A DNA stretch of 64,000 nt, from NCBI GenBank assembly GCA_024372625.1, contig CP099605.1, forward strand, positions 3,005,001 to 3,069,000. The letters run 5' to 3'. The stretch is from Comamonadaceae bacterium OTU4NAUVB1. GTDB taxonomy: Bacteria; Pseudomonadota; Gammaproteobacteria; Burkholderiales; Burkholderiaceae_C. Positions 8,781-17,969 of this stretch are shown here, one piece after another; the first letter of the stretch is position 1, and the number at the start of each line of letters is the position of its first letter. A program made the translations under genes and the position numbers. A model generated the notes under the pieces. That model saw nothing but the letters and a program-made list of their open reading frames with translations. It searched no databases and was not told the origin of the DNA.

Positions 8781-10163
8781 ATGACGACGACCTACGACTT
8801 CGACCTTTTCGTGATCGGCGGCGGCAGCGGCGGGGTGCGCGCCGCGCGCATGGCCGCCCGGCGCGGCGTGCGCGTGGCGCTGGCCGAGGCCGCCGAGCTC
8901 GGCGGCACCTGCGTCAACGTCGGCTGCATTCCCAAGAAGCTCTACAGCTACGCGGCCGGCTATGCCGAGGCCTTCGAGGAGGCGCATGGCTACGGCTGGG
9001 ACCTGCCGACGGCGCCGAGCTTCGACTGGGAACGCCTGAAATCCCGGCGCGCCCACGAGATCCATCGCCTCAACGGCGTCTACCAGGGGCTGCTCGACGC
9101 CACCGGGGTGACCCTGATCCGCGGCTGGGCGCAGGTGGCCGACGCCCACACCGTCACCGTCGGCGACCGGCGCCACACCGCGCGCCACATCCTCGTGGCC
9201 ACTGGCGGCATGCCGTTCGTGCCCGACGTGCCGGGCCGCGACCTCGTGGCGGTGTCGGACGACATGTTCGACCTGGCGACGTTCCCGAAGCGCCTGGTGG
9301 TGGTGGGCGGCGGCTACATCGCCTGCGAGTTCGCCTCGATCTTCAACGGCCTGGGCACGCAGGTCACCCTGCTGCAGCGCCAGGCGCACATCCTCAGCAG
9401 CTTCGACGAGAACGTGCGCGAGTTCCTCGCGCGCGAGATGGGCAAGGCGGGCGTCGACATCCGGCTCAACGCCCGGGTGGCGTCCGTGGTGGCGTCGTCC
9501 CTGGAGGACGCCGAAGCTGCGCCGCTCGAGGTCGTGCTGGAAAGCGGCACGCGCATCCCGGCCGACGTCGTGCTCTACGCCACCGGGCGCCGTCCCTGCA
9601 CGCAGGGCCTGGGACTGGAGGCGGCCGGCGTCGAACTCGACGCGCAAGGGGCGGTGGTGGTCGATGCGCACTACCGCAGTTCGGTGCCGTCGATCCACGC
9701 GCTGGGCGACGTCTCCACCCGCGTGCAGCTCACGCCGGTGGCGCTGGCCGAGGCCATGGCGCTGGTCGACCGGCTGTTCGGCGACGGCCGGCGCGAGGTC
9801 GACTACGAGTTCATCCCCACGGCCGTCTTCACCCACCCGAACGTCGGCACCTGCGGTCTGACCGAGGCGGCCGCGCGCAAGAAGTTCGACGACGACGTGA
9901 CGGTCTTCGCCAGCGAGTTCAAGACCCTGCGCCACACGCTCTCCGGGCGCGACGAGCGCACCTTCCTCAAACTGCTGGTCCACACGTCGAGCGACCGCGT
10001 GGTGGGCCTGCACATGGTCGGCCCGGACGCCGGCGAGGTGGTGCAGGGCTTCGCGGTGGCGATGCGCGCGGGCGCGACCAAGGCGCAGTTCGACACCACC
10101 ATCGGCGTGCACCCGACCGTGGCGGAGGAATTCGTGTCGATGCGCGAAGCCCTGCCGGACTGA
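8781..10163 (+). CDS. gor: Glutathione-disulfide reductase
   Basis: Gor reduces oxidised glutathione with NADPH and FAD in the cytoplasm. The 460-residue protein shows the FAD-binding IGGGSGGVRAARMA at 12-26, the redox-active disulfide GGTCVNVGCIPKK (Cys44/Cys49), the second nucleotide-binding VVVGGGYIACEFA, the FAD-contacting ALGDVS motif, and the C-terminal HPTVAEEF holding the His-Glu pair of the partner active site. SSxxxY-type lipoamide features are absent, and the CVNVGC context is the glutathione-reductase form. The start ATG 8781 matches the family N-terminus. It belongs to the peroxide/thiol-stress theme of the window, with ohr, dps and oxyR. Confidence 0.95.
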   Translation: MTTTYDFDLFVIGGGSGGVRAARMAARRGVRVALAEAAELGGTCVNVGCIPKKLYSYAAGYAEAFEEAHGYGWDLPTAPSFDWERLKSRRAHEIHRLNGVYQGLLDATGVTLIRGWAQVADAHTVTVGDRRHTARHILVATGGMPFVPDVPGRDLVAVSDDMFDLATFPKRLVVVGGGYIACEFASIFNGLGTQVTLLQRQAHILSSFDENVREFLAREMGKAGVDIRLNARVASVVASSLEDAEAAPLEVVLESGTRIPADVVLYATGRRPCTQGLGLEAAGVELDAQGAVVVDAHYRSSVPSIHALGDVSTRVQLTPVALAEAMALVDRLFGDGRREVDYEFIPTAVFTHPNVGTCGLTEAAARKKFDDDVTVFASEFKTLRHTLSGRDERTFLKLLVHTSSDRVVGLHMVGPDAGEVVQGFAVAMRAGATKAQFDTTIGVHPTVAEEFVSMREALPD

Positions 10164-10196
10164 CGACGGCCGGGGGCGCGTTGGCACAATGGCCGC

Positions 10197-11687
10197 ATGC
10201 CCTACATGCCGCCTTTCGTCGCCCCCGCCCGCTTCAACGACGCCGCCGCGGCGCTGGAACACGTCCAGAAGATCTACCAGGATGCGATCGCGCACCTGCG
10301 CGAATCGATGCTGCGCTTCGTCGCCGGCGACACCCTGCCCGGGCGCGTGCGGGCCTGCTACCCGTTCGTGCGGGTGCACACGCACACCGTCTCGCTGTCG
10401 CGCCCGACCGCGCCCACCACCGCCGGCCTGAGCTACGGCTTCGTCGCCGGCCCGGGCCGCTACGAGACCACGCTCACGCGGCCCGACCTGTTCAGCCGCT
10501 ACTACCTCGAACAGTTCCGCCTGCTGCTGGAGAACCACGGCGTCGAGCTGGAGGTCGGCATCGCCAGCCAGCCGATCCCGATCCATTTCTCCTTCGCCGA
10601 GAACGACCACATCGAGGGCACCATGAGCGCCGAGCGCCGCGCCCTGATGCGCGACGTGTTCGACCTGCCCGACCTCGCCGCCATGGACGACGGCATCGCC
10701 AACGGCACCCACGTGCCGCGCCAGGGCGACGCCGAGCCGCTGGCGCTCTTCACGGCCGCGCGCGTGGACTATTCGCTGCATCGCCTGCGCCACTACACCG
10801 GCACCGCGCCGGAGTGGTTCCAGAATTTCGTGCTGTTCACCAACTACCAGTTCTACATCGACGAGTTCATCGCGCTCGGGCGCGAGGCGATGGCCGATCC
10901 CGACAGTCCCTACGTCGCCTTCATCGAGCCGGGCAACGTGACGAACTACCGCGTCGGCTACGCGGGCCCCGAGGGCGGCGTCGCACCGCCGCGCCTGCCG
11001 CAGATGCCCGCCTACCACCTGGTGCGCGCCGACCGCACCGGCATCACCATGGTCAACATCGGCGTCGGCCCGTCCAACGCCAAGACCATCACCGACCACA
11101 TCGCCGTGCTGCGCCCGCACGCCTGGATGATGCTGGGCCACTGCGCCGGTCTGCGCAACAGCCAGCAGCTGGGCGACTACGTGCTGGCCCACGCCTACGT
11201 GCGCGAGGACCACGTGCTCGACGAGGAACTGCCGCTGTGGGTGCCGATCCCTGCGTTGGCGGAAATCCAGCTGGCCCTGGAGAAGGCGGTGGCCGACGTG
11301 ACCCGCCTGGACGGCACCGAACTCAAGACCATCATGCGCACCGGCACCGTCGCGAGCACCGACAACCGCAACTGGGAACTGCTGCCGCAGAACGAACCCC
11401 AGCGCCGCTTCAGCCAGAGCCGCGCCGTGGCGCTGGACATGGAGAGCGCCACCATCGCGGCCAACGGCTTCCGCTTCCGGGTGCCCTACGGCACGCTGCT
11501 GTGCGTCTCCGACAAGCCGTTGCACGGCGAGATCAAGCTGCCGGGCATGGCCAACCACTTCTACCGGGAACGCGTCGAGCAGCACCTGCGCATCGGCATG
11601 CGCGCCATCGAGATCCTGCGCGCCGAGGGCTCCAGCCGGCTGCACAGCCGCAAGCTGCGCAGCTTCGCGGAAGTCGCCTTCCAGTGA
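10197..11687 (+). CDS. amn: AMP nucleosidase
   Basis: Amn hydrolyses AMP to adenine and ribose 5-phosphate and so regulates the adenylate pool. The 496-residue protein has the N-terminal AMN-specific domain (VRVHTHTVSLSRPTAPTTAGLSYGFVAGPGRYETTLTRPDLF region) followed by a C-terminal nucleoside-phosphorylase fold with MVNIGVGPSNAKTITDHIAVLRPHAWMMLGHCAGLR and the active-site segment LDMESATIAANGFRFRVPYGTLLCVSDKPLHGEIK. Length fits E. coli Amn (484). It lies 34 bp after gor on the same strand, possibly sharing a transcript. Confidence 0.95.
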   Translation: MPYMPPFVAPARFNDAAAALEHVQKIYQDAIAHLRESMLRFVAGDTLPGRVRACYPFVRVHTHTVSLSRPTAPTTAGLSYGFVAGPGRYETTLTRPDLFSRYYLEQFRLLLENHGVELEVGIASQPIPIHFSFAENDHIEGTMSAERRALMRDVFDLPDLAAMDDGIANGTHVPRQGDAEPLALFTAARVDYSLHRLRHYTGTAPEWFQNFVLFTNYQFYIDEFIALGREAMADPDSPYVAFIEPGNVTNYRVGYAGPEGGVAPPRLPQMPAYHLVRADRTGITMVNIGVGPSNAKTITDHIAVLRPHAWMMLGHCAGLRNSQQLGDYVLAHAYVREDHVLDEELPLWVPIPALAEIQLALEKAVADVTRLDGTELKTIMRTGTVASTDNRNWELLPQNEPQRRFSQSRAVALDMESATIAANGFRFRVPYGTLLCVSDKPLHGEIKLPGMANHFYRERVEQHLRIGMRAIEILRAEGSSRLHSRKLRSFAEVAFQ

Positions 11688-11742
11688 GGCGGACACGGCC
11701 GTCCGTTGAAGACGTCGGCATACGTTCCGACATCCGCAGCCG

Positions 11743-11955
11743 ATGAATTCCGAAGACCTGCAGCGCCTGGTCACGCTGGAGATGCCCTTCGGCAAGTACA
11801 AGGGCACCCTCATCGCCGACCTGCCCGGCGCCTACCTGACGTGGTTCGCCCGCACGGGGTTTCCGAAGGGCGAGATCGGGCGACTGCTGCAGCTGATGCA
11901 CGAGATCGACCACAACGGGCTCAAGGACCTGCTGGCGCCCCTGCGCCGGCGCTGA
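11743..11955 (+). CDS. DUF3820 family small protein
   Basis: This 70-residue protein carries the DUF3820 core MPFGKYKGTLIADLPGAYLTWFARTGFPKGEIGRLL, found in a widespread family of small proteins of unknown activity. The PFGKYKG strand-turn recurs in the family and resembles a motif seen next to exonuclease-like domains, but that is no proof of nuclease association here. No signal peptide or membrane segment is present. It follows amn by 55 bp on the same strand. Confidence 0.8.
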   Translation: MNSEDLQRLVTLEMPFGKYKGTLIADLPGAYLTWFARTGFPKGEIGRLLQLMHEIDHNGLKDLLAPLRRR

Positions 11956-11995
11956 CATCGGGAACGGCCGAGACCCGGCACGGCGGGCAGGAGGC

Positions 11996-12430
11996 GTGGC
12001 GGGCGTGACCCGCATGGACGATCCCCTCCAGGGCGCCACGGGCAAGCTGCCGGCGCGCATCGACACGCCCGACGGTCCGGGTCGGTTCCCCATGGTCGTT
12101 GACGTCCACGGCGGCGGCCGGGTCATCGTCGACGAGCAGGTCCACGACGGTGGCGCGCGCGGCATCGCCAAGGAAGCCGACGCGGTCGTCATCTCGGTCG
12201 ACCATCGGCGTGCGCCGGAAGCCAAGTCCCAGGCCGCGTGGGACGACACCCCGGCCTCGTGCGAGTGCACGCTCGCCGACGCGGCGAAGCACAAGGGCGA
12301 CCGCAAGCGCGTGGCACGGGCCGGCAAGGATGCCGATGGCAACCTGGCCGTCGTCGCGGCCGTCGTGGCCAAGGCCAAGGGAGCCCAGGCCTGCGCCGGC
12401 CAGCGTCTGAAGGGTGCCTTCGGTTCCTGA
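11996..12430 (+). pseudogene. Decayed alpha/beta-hydrolase (HSL-type esterase) remnant
   Basis: The reading frame of 144 residues (GTG 11996 or ATG 12014) aligns by eye with the N-terminal half of an HSL-family acetyl-esterase. The oxyanion motif survives as DVHGGGRVIVD, the next strand as VVISVDHRRAPEAKSQAAWDD, and GDRKRVARAG precedes the nucleophile elbow. Where the family has GESAGGN, this sequence has GKDADGN, so the catalytic serine is gone. The frame then stops before the regions that would supply the catalytic Asp and His. It is therefore a truncated, presumably inactive remnant that has stayed open and become Lys/Ala-rich. A functional non-catalytic paralogue cannot be excluded. The complete homologue at 14719-15684 shows what the intact motifs look like. 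Confidence 0.65.
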
Positions 12431-12522
12431 TGCGTCCCGACGCGCTGACGTCCTGGCGCCCCGACGGTCCGCGCCCCGATCGGGTCCGGCGTTGCGGGCC
12501 CGGCGCACCGCGCCGGAAGCCG

Positions 12523-13803
12523 TCAGCCGCCCTGCTGCGTCTGCGCCGCGCGCAGCTTGTCCTTCTTGCTCGGCCGCCGGCCCTTCACGCCGCCCGTGCC
12601 GGCCGCCGCCTCGGCGATGGCCGCGGCCCCGACCGCCGCCCCCGTACCGGTGGCCCCCGTCCCGATCGGCTCGAAACCCGTGATCCGCTCGCGCGGCACC
12701 GGCTGCCCCTGGCGCTTCTCGATCAGGCGGAAATGCGCTTCGGTCGAAGCGTCGACGAAGCTCACCGCCAGACCACGCTCGCCCGCGCGGCCGGTGCGCC
12801 CGATGCGGTGCACATGATCGATCGCCGAGCGCGGGAGGTCGTAGTTCACCACCACCGGCAACGCGGTCACGTCGATGCCGCGCGCGGCCAGGTCGGTCGC
12901 CACGACCACCTGCACGCGTGACGCCTTGAGGTCGGCCAGCACCTGGCTGCGCTTGCCCTGGCTGAGGACGCCATGGAACGGTTCGGCCGCCAGCCCGGTC
13001 TTGCGCAGCTTGTCGGCCACGGTCTCGGCGGCATGCTTCGTGGCGACGAAGACCAGCACGCGCGTCCAACCCTCCTCCCGCACCAGCCGCGCGAGCAGTT
13101 GCGTGCGCCGAGGCGCATCGACCTCGATGGCGCGCTGAAGGATGTCGGGCGCCGTGGCCGGCACGCTTTCCACGTCGATGCGCAGCGCCTCGTGCAGCAC
13201 CCGGCCGGCGAGCTTCTCGATGGCTGGCGCGAAGGTGGCCGAGAACAGCAGGGTCTGGCGCCGCGCGGGCACCAGGGCCAGGATGCGCTGGAGTTCCGCA
13301 TCGAAGCCCAGGTCGAGCAGCCGGTCGGCCTCGTCGAGCACCAGCATCGACACGGTGCCCAGGTCGATCGCGTGGTGGTCCACCAGGTCGAGCAGCCGGC
13401 CGGGCGTCGCGACCATGACGTCGGCACCGCCGCGCAGCGCCATCAGCTGGGGATTGATCGACACCCCGCCGAAGGCCACGGCGATGCGCGCGGGCTCCGG
13501 CAGCGCGCGGGCGAGGTCGCGCAGCGTGTCGCCCACCTGCGCGGCGAGCTCCCGCGTGGGCACCAGCACCAGGGCCTGCAGGCTGCGACGCCCGGCTCCG
13601 GGGAGCCGGCCCGACAGACGCTGCAGCAACGGCAGCGAGAAGGCGGCGGTCTTGCCCGAGCCCGTCTGCGCCGTCGCCAGCACGTCGCGGCCCGCGAGCA
13701 CGGCGGGAATCGCGTCGCGCTGGATCGCGGTGGGCGTGGCATGGCCGAGATCGGCGAAGGCTTTCGCGAGGGAAGGGATGAGACCCAGGCTGGTGAATGG
13801 CAT
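12523..13803 (-). CDS. rhlE: DEAD-box RNA helicase, RhlE-like
   Basis: The 426-residue ATP-dependent RNA helicase has the full motif set: Q-motif (FADLGHATPTAIQ), Walker A AQTGSGKT at 45-52, PTRELA at 82-87, DEAD at 157-160, SAT at 188-190, ARGID at 307-311 and HRIGRTGR at 332-339. A short basic C-terminal tail (KGRRPSKKDKLRAA) follows. The compact core and tail fit RhlE, which acts in ribosome assembly and RNA degradosome exchange. The start MPFTSLGLIPSLAKAF at 13803 matches the family; longer in-frame starts add unlike sequence. It is divergent from a glycine-rich RNA-binding protein, a pairing consistent with RNA restructuring, for example in the cold (inference). Confidence 0.9.
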   Translation of the reverse strand: MPFTSLGLIPSLAKAFADLGHATPTAIQRDAIPAVLAGRDVLATAQTGSGKTAAFSLPLLQRLSGRLPGAGRRSLQALVLVPTRELAAQVGDTLRDLARALPEPARIAVAFGGVSINPQLMALRGGADVMVATPGRLLDLVDHHAIDLGTVSMLVLDEADRLLDLGFDAELQRILALVPARRQTLLFSATFAPAIEKLAGRVLHEALRIDVESVPATAPDILQRAIEVDAPRRTQLLARLVREEGWTRVLVFVATKHAAETVADKLRKTGLAAEPFHGVLSQGKRSQVLADLKASRVQVVVATDLAARGIDVTALPVVVNYDLPRSAIDHVHRIGRTGRAGERGLAVSFVDASTEAHFRLIEKRQGQPVPRERITGFEPIGTGATGTGAAVGAAAIAEAAAGTGGVKGRRPSKKDKLRAAQTQQGG

Positions 13804-14143
13804 GCGACGCTCGCTGACGGATTTGGGGTCGGGCACCGTGTCTGCGCGAGAGGACGCGAAGGCGAGCGGTGCATCGACATGGAAGGGGGAACAGGACGGG
13901 ACGCGGACCGCCGCGGCCCGCCAGAACTCAGGAAATACCCTGAATCGACACGATTTCAGCACGAACGGTGAAAGCATTTCCCCCAAAGCCGCCAGAGTGG
14001 ACGACAATGCGCAAGTGTTTCGGTGATCTTTCACCCGACACGAATCGGTGATCCGGTAGTTTCGCGCCACAGCGCTCTTCAAGTCAGTTGTGATTCTGGG
14101 ACTCCATCGCTTTGTTATTTTGGTTTGAATTAGGAGTCCCTCC
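13804..14143. other. 340-bp intergenic region between divergent rhlE and RNA-binding protein genes
   Basis: No gene is visible here. The right half is visibly poorer in GC than the flanking genes, as expected for promoters and a 5' leader. It should hold both divergent promoters; I could not assign convincing -35/-10 pairs. The last 46 bp contain the hairpin described at 14098-14140. Confidence 0.6.
14098..14140 (+). promoter_or_regulatory. Hairpin sequestering the ribosome-binding site of the RNA-binding protein gene
   Basis: GGGACTCC at 14098-14105 is perfectly complementary to GGAGTCCC at 14133-14140, with a 27-base AU-rich loop. The right arm contains the Shine-Dalgarno GGAG, 7 bases before ATG 14144. 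When folded, the stem would hide the ribosome-binding site, a layout used by temperature-responsive or protein-autoregulated leaders. Confidence 0.55.
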
Positions 14144-14593
14144 ATGGGCAAGAAACTCTACGTAGGCAACCTGTCCTACTCCATCCGTGACAACGACCTC
14201 GAACAAGCCTTCGGCGAGTTCGGTGCAGTGGCCAGCGCCAAGGTCATGATGGAACGTGAAACCGGCCGCTCCAAGGGCTTCGGTTTCGTCGAAATGGGCA
14301 CCGACGCTGAAGCGCAGGCTGCCATCGAAGGCCTGAATGGCCACACCCTCGACGGCCGTGCGCTCACGGTGAACGAAGCCCGCCCGATGGAACCCCGTCC
14401 GGCCGGTGGTGGCTACGGTGGTGGTGGCCGCAGCGGTGGCGGCGGCGGCTACGGTGGTGGCGGCAACAGCGGCGGTGGCGGTGGCTACGGCGGCGGTGGT
14501 GGCGGCTACGGTGGTGGTGGCGGTGGCCGCAGCGGTGGCGGCGGCGGCGGTGGTTACGGCGGTGGCGGTGGCGGCAGCCGCGGCGGCTACTAA
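14144..14593 (+). CDS. Glycine-rich RNA-binding protein (single RRM)
   Basis: The 149-residue protein has an N-terminal RNA recognition motif at 1-80 with RNP2 LYVGNL (residues 5-10) and RNP1 KGFGFVEM (44-51), and a C-terminal tail (about 84-149) made almost entirely of Gly with interspersed Tyr, Ser and Arg (YGGGG/RSGGGG units). This is the cold-inducible RNA-binding type known from cyanobacteria and found in beta-proteobacteria, probably an RNA chaperone. The tail is low complexity, of a composition often linked to phase-separating RNA-binding proteins. Its leader carries a ribosome-site hairpin, and a strong intrinsic terminator follows at 14656. The divergent neighbour is rhlE. Confidence 0.92.
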   Translation: MGKKLYVGNLSYSIRDNDLEQAFGEFGAVASAKVMMERETGRSKGFGFVEMGTDAEAQAAIEGLNGHTLDGRALTVNEARPMEPRPAGGGYGGGGRSGGGGGYGGGGNSGGGGGYGGGGGGYGGGGGGRSGGGGGGGYGGGGGGSRGGY

Positions 14594-14655
14594 GCCCTCG
14601 CTTCCCGCATCCAAGATGCCTTCACCAGGACTTCGACGGTCGTGGTGAAGCAGAG

Positions 14656-14680
14656 AAAAGCTCCTTCGGGAGCTTTTTTC
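14656..14680 (+). terminator. Intrinsic terminator of the RNA-binding protein gene
   Basis: AAAAGCTCC (14656-14664) pairs with GGAGCTTTT (14669-14677) around a TTCG tetraloop, followed by further T residues. It is a textbook Rho-independent terminator 63 bp after the stop codon; because of the A-run on the other side it may also serve the convergent esterase gene. Confidence 0.9.
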
Positions 14681-14718
14681 GTTTCCAGCGACAGCGCGGC
14701 ACCCTGCCCGGCCAGCGT

Positions 14719-15684
14719 TCAGTCCCGCGTGGCCTTTGCCGATGGGGCGCTCGACAGGGCCCGCCGAAGTTCGACGGCGCATAGCGCGACCGCCGTGTGT
14801 GCCTCGTCCAGCACGCGCCCCATGGTGATGAAACCGTGGATCTGCCGCTCGAAGCAGACATAACTCACGCGGTTGCCGGCCCCGGAGAGCCGTCGCGCGA
14901 GGTCCGCGCCCTCGTCCACCAGCGGGTCGTGTCCGGCCGTGATCACCAGGGCCGGCGGAAGGCCGGCGAAGTCGTCCGCCAGCAGCGGTGAGGCACGCCA
15001 GTCGAGGTCGTGCCGTGGATCGTCGATGTAATGGTCGTGGTAGTAGGCCATCGACTCGTGGGTCAGCAGATACCCCTGGCCGTTGCGCGTGTGCGAGGAA
15101 TGCCCACGACGCATGTCGGTGGCCGGATAGATCAGCAGCTGGAACGCGATGGGCAGGTCCCCGGCGGCGCGCGCGGCCAGCGCCACCACGGCGGCGAGGT
15201 TGCCGCCGGCGCTGTCGCCGCCCACGGCCAAGCGCGCCGCGTCGACGCCCAGGGCGGTGGCCTCGTGGCGCACCCAGCGCGTGGCGGCCAGCGCGTCGTC
15301 GACGGCGGCGGGAAAGCGGTGCTCCGGACCCATGCGGTAGTCCACGGAGACGACCGCGCAGCCGGAACCGTTGGCGAGTTCGCGGCACAGCGTGTCGTGC
15401 GTGTCCAGATCCCCGATGGTCCAGCCGCCGCCATGGAAATACACCAGCACCGGCGTCACGGCGCCAGCGCTGCCCAGCGGACGGTAGAAGCGCAGGGCGA
15501 TGGGGCCGTTCGGGCCTTGGGCCTGAAGTTCGCGCACCTCGTCGACTTCGGGCGCATCGGGTTGCGTGAAGTGGCGCCGCTCGCGGTAGACCGCGCGCGC
15601 GTCGGTCGGGCTCAGCGTGTGGGTGGCGGGCAGGCCACGCTGCTCGATCAGGTCGAGCAGCGCGCGGGCTTGGGGATGCAGCAT
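14719..15684 (-). CDS. Alpha/beta hydrolase, HSL family esterase
   Basis: The 321-residue protein has all hormone-sensitive-lipase family landmarks: HGGGW oxyanion motif at 84-88, GGDSAGGN nucleophile elbow with Ser158, catalytic Asp253 in AGHDPLVDEG and His283 in QIHGF. The family hydrolyses short-chain acyl esters in the cytoplasm. No signal peptide is present. The ATG at 15684 precedes the usual family opening (HPQARALLDLIEQRGLP). It lies 73 bp after purT on the same strand. The closest functional parallels are acetyl esterases; the natural substrate is unknown. Confidence 0.88.
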   Translation of the reverse strand: MLHPQARALLDLIEQRGLPATHTLSPTDARAVYRERRHFTQPDAPEVDEVRELQAQGPNGPIALRFYRPLGSAGAVTPVLVYFHGGGWTIGDLDTHDTLCRELANGSGCAVVSVDYRMGPEHRFPAAVDDALAATRWVRHEATALGVDAARLAVGGDSAGGNLAAVVALAARAAGDLPIAFQLLIYPATDMRRGHSSHTRNGQGYLLTHESMAYYHDHYIDDPRHDLDWRASPLLADDFAGLPPALVITAGHDPLVDEGADLARRLSGAGNRVSYVCFERQIHGFITMGRVLDEAHTAVALCAVELRRALSSAPSAKATRD

Positions 15685-15757
15685 GGATCGATCCTTCGTC
15701 TTGGGAAAAAACACGCGCCACGACGCGCCGTGCCGGACCGTCGGGCGCCTGACCGCG

Positions 15758-16972
15758 TCAGGCCCGACGCGGCTTCACGCGCGAGGCGGCCTCCTTGGCG
15801 TTGCGACGCGCGGTGTCGACATCGCCCGCGTGGGCCAGCGCGACGCCCATGCGACGCTTCTCGAAACTCTCGGGCTTGCCGAACAGGCGCACGTCGGTGC
15901 CCGGCACGGCCAGTGCGTTGGCAACGCCCTCGAAGACGATTCCGGCCGCGTCCACGCCGCCGTAGATCACGGCGCTCGCCCCGGCGCTCTTGAGCGTGGT
16001 GTCCACCGGCAGGCCCAGGATGGCGCGCGCGTGCAGCTCGAACTCGTTCTGCCACTGGGTCGCCATCGTGACCATGCCGGTGTCGTGCGGCCTCGGGCTC
16101 ACCTCGCTGAACCAGACGTCGTCGCCCTTGACGAACAGCTCGACGCCGAAAAGCCCTTGTCCGCCCAGGTCGTCGGTGACGGTGCGGGCGATGCGTCGCG
16201 CCCGCTCCAGCGCCAGCGGTGCCATCGGCTGCGGCTGCCAGCTCTCGACATAGTCGCCGCCGACCTGCACGTGGCCGATGGGCTCGCAGAAGCAGGTCTC
16301 GACCGCGCCGCCGGCGCCGCGCGCGCGCACGGTCAGCAGCGTGATCTCGTAGTCGAAGTCGACGAAGCCCTCGACGATGACCCGGCCATGGCTCACGCGG
16401 CCGCCCGCCATGGCGTGGTCCCAGGCCGCCTGGACGTCGCCGGGCCCGTCGATGCGGCTCTGGCCCTTGCCGGAACTGCTCATCACCGGCTTGACGATGC
16501 ACGGATAACCGATGCCGCCGCCGCCCGCGTCGATGGCTGTCCGCAGCGCGTCGAGCGAATCGCAGAAGACGTAGGGACTGGTCGGCAGGCCCAGCGTCTC
16601 GGCCGCGAGGCGGCGGATGCCTTCACGGTCCATGGTCAGCCGGGCCGCGCGGGCGGTGGGGACGACACGCACCAAGCCGGCGTCCTCCAGCGCCTGCAGC
16701 TCGCCGGTGGCGATGGCCTCGATCTCGGGCACGACCAGGTCGGGCCGCTCGGCCTCGATCAGCGCGCGCAGCTGCGTCGCGTCGCTCATGGCCAGGGTGC
16801 GGGCGTGGTGCGCGACCTGCTGGCCGGGCGCGTGGTCGTAGCGGTCGACGGCGAGGGTCTCCACGCCAAGGCGCTGGAGCGCGATCAGCACCTCCTTGCC
16901 GAGCTCGCCCGAGCCCAGGAGCATCACGCGGGTGGCGTGGGGTGACAGCGGGGTGCCGAGGACGGTGGTCAT
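15758..16972 (-). CDS. purT: Formate-dependent phosphoribosylglycinamide formyltransferase
   Basis: PurT makes formyl-GAR in purine synthesis from formate and ATP, bypassing the folate-dependent PurN. The 404-residue ATP-grasp enzyme shows the N-terminal [38 protein letters not shown], the ATP-grasp core [16 protein letters not shown], the metal-binding [29 protein letters not shown], and the C-terminal RLFGKPES. These are specific to PurT rather than PurK. Length fits the family (392 in E. coli). It is divergent from the 3-hydroxybutyryl-CoA dehydrogenase gene, with a 148-bp region between. Confidence 0.96.
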   Translation of the reverse strand: MTTVLGTPLSPHATRVMLLGSGELGKEVLIALQRLGVETLAVDRYDHAPGQQVAHHARTLAMSDATQLRALIEAERPDLVVPEIEAIATGELQALEDAGLVRVVPTARAARLTMDREGIRRLAAETLGLPTSPYVFCDSLDALRTAIDAGGGGIGYPCIVKPVMSSSGKGQSRIDGPGDVQAAWDHAMAGGRVSHGRVIVEGFVDFDYEITLLTVRARGAGGAVETCFCEPIGHVQVGGDYVESWQPQPMAPLALERARRIARTVTDDLGGQGLFGVELFVKGDDVWFSEVSPRPHDTGMVTMATQWQNEFELHARAILGLPVDTTLKSAGASAVIYGGVDAAGIVFEGVANALAVPGTDVRLFGKPESFEKRRMGVALAHAGDVDTARRNAKEAASRVKPRRA

Positions 16973-17120
16973 GGAGGCGTTCTTTCAGGGCGGGGGACGA
17001 AGCGGGCGACAAGGAACTTTAATTCACAATCTTCAGGGTGCGCGGCCGGTCGATCCTGGCTTGCGCGACCTCGTCTCGAACTTCCATTCCACCTGTCTTT
17101 CCCTTCAAGGAGCATTTCCC

Positions 17121-17969
17121 ATGAGCATCCAGACCGTCGGCATCATTGGCGCCGGAACGATGGGCAACGGCATCGCCCAGGCCTGCGCGGTCGTCGGCGT
17201 GAACGTCGTGATGGTCGACATCTCGCAGGCGGCCGTCGACAAGGGCCTCGGCGCCGTCGGCGCCAGCCTCGACCGGCTGATCAAGAAGGAGAAACTCACC
17301 GGCGCGCAGAAGGACGCGGCGCTCGCCCTCATCAGGGGCTCGACGGACTACGACGACCTCAAGGGCGCGCAGCTGGTCATCGAGGCGGCCACCGAGAACC
17401 ACGCCCTCAAGGTGAAGATCCTCCAGCAGCTCGACGCGATCCTGCCGCCGGAGGTCATCGTGGCGTCGAACACCTCGTCGATCTCCATCACGCAGCTCGC
17501 CGCGGCCACCTCGCGCCCCGACCGCTTCATCGGCATGCACTTCTTCAATCCCGTGCCGATGATGGCGCTGGTGGAGATCATCCGCGGCTACCTGACCAGC
17601 GACGCCACGCACGACGCGGTCAAGGCGCTGTCCGAGACCCTGGGCAAGTCGCCCATCACGGTGAAGAACGCGCCGGGCTTCGTGGTCAACCGCATCCTGG
17701 TGCCGATGATCAACGAAGCCTTCTTCGTGCTGTCCGAGGGCATCGCCACGGCCGAGGACATCGACGCGGGCATGAAGCTGGGCTGCAACCAGCCGATCGG
17801 CCCCCTGGCGCTGGCCGACATGATCGGCCTGGACGTGTGTCTGGCGGTGATGGAGGTCTACCTGCACGAGTTCGGCGACTCCAAGTACCGGCCCTGCCCG
17901 CTGCTGCGCGAGATGGTCGCGGCCGGGCAGCTCGGACGCAAGACGAAACGCGGCGTCTACGCCTACTGA
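17121..17969 (+). CDS. hbd: 3-hydroxybutyryl-CoA dehydrogenase
   Basis: The 282-residue enzyme oxidises (S)-3-hydroxybutyryl-CoA to acetoacetyl-CoA with NAD(P). The Rossmann motif [14 protein letters not shown] (8-21) is followed by the family landmarks [39 protein letters not shown] (with the catalytic His) and [18 protein letters not shown]. Length and the absence of a fused hydratase match stand-alone Hbd/PaaH enzymes. A Shine-Dalgarno (AAGGAG) lies 9 bp before ATG 17121. It may feed polyhydroxybutyrate, butanoate or phenylacetate metabolism; the context does not decide. Confidence 0.93.
   Translation: MSIQTVGIIGAGTMGNGIAQACAVVGVNVVMVDISQAAVDKGLGAVGASLDRLIKKEKLTGAQKDAALALIRGSTDYDDLKGAQLVIEAATENHALKVKILQQLDAILPPEVIVASNTSSISITQLAAATSRPDRFIGMHFFNPVPMMALVEIIRGYLTSDATHDAVKALSETLGKSPITVKNAPGFVVNRILVPMINEAFFVLSEGIATAEDIDAGMKLGCNQPIGPLALADMIGLDVCLAVMEVYLHEFGDSKYRPCPLLREMVAAGQLGRKTKRGVYAY

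Noticed and set aside
8634..11813. A 1059-codon open frame on the minus strand opposite gor and amn
   Set aside because: It is antisense to two firmly identified genes, its translation is His/Asp/Arg/Val-rich in the manner of GC-rich shadow frames, and no family motif is visible.
13804..14151. N-terminal extension of the RhlE-like helicase up to 14151
   Set aside because: The extra residues have no helicase similarity and would cross the intergenic region and the start of the divergent RNA-binding protein gene.
14400..14590. Repeat-rich block that might be a CRISPR or minisatellite
   Set aside because: It encodes the Gly-rich tail of the RRM protein in frame; units are irregular GGT/GGC codons with no spacers.
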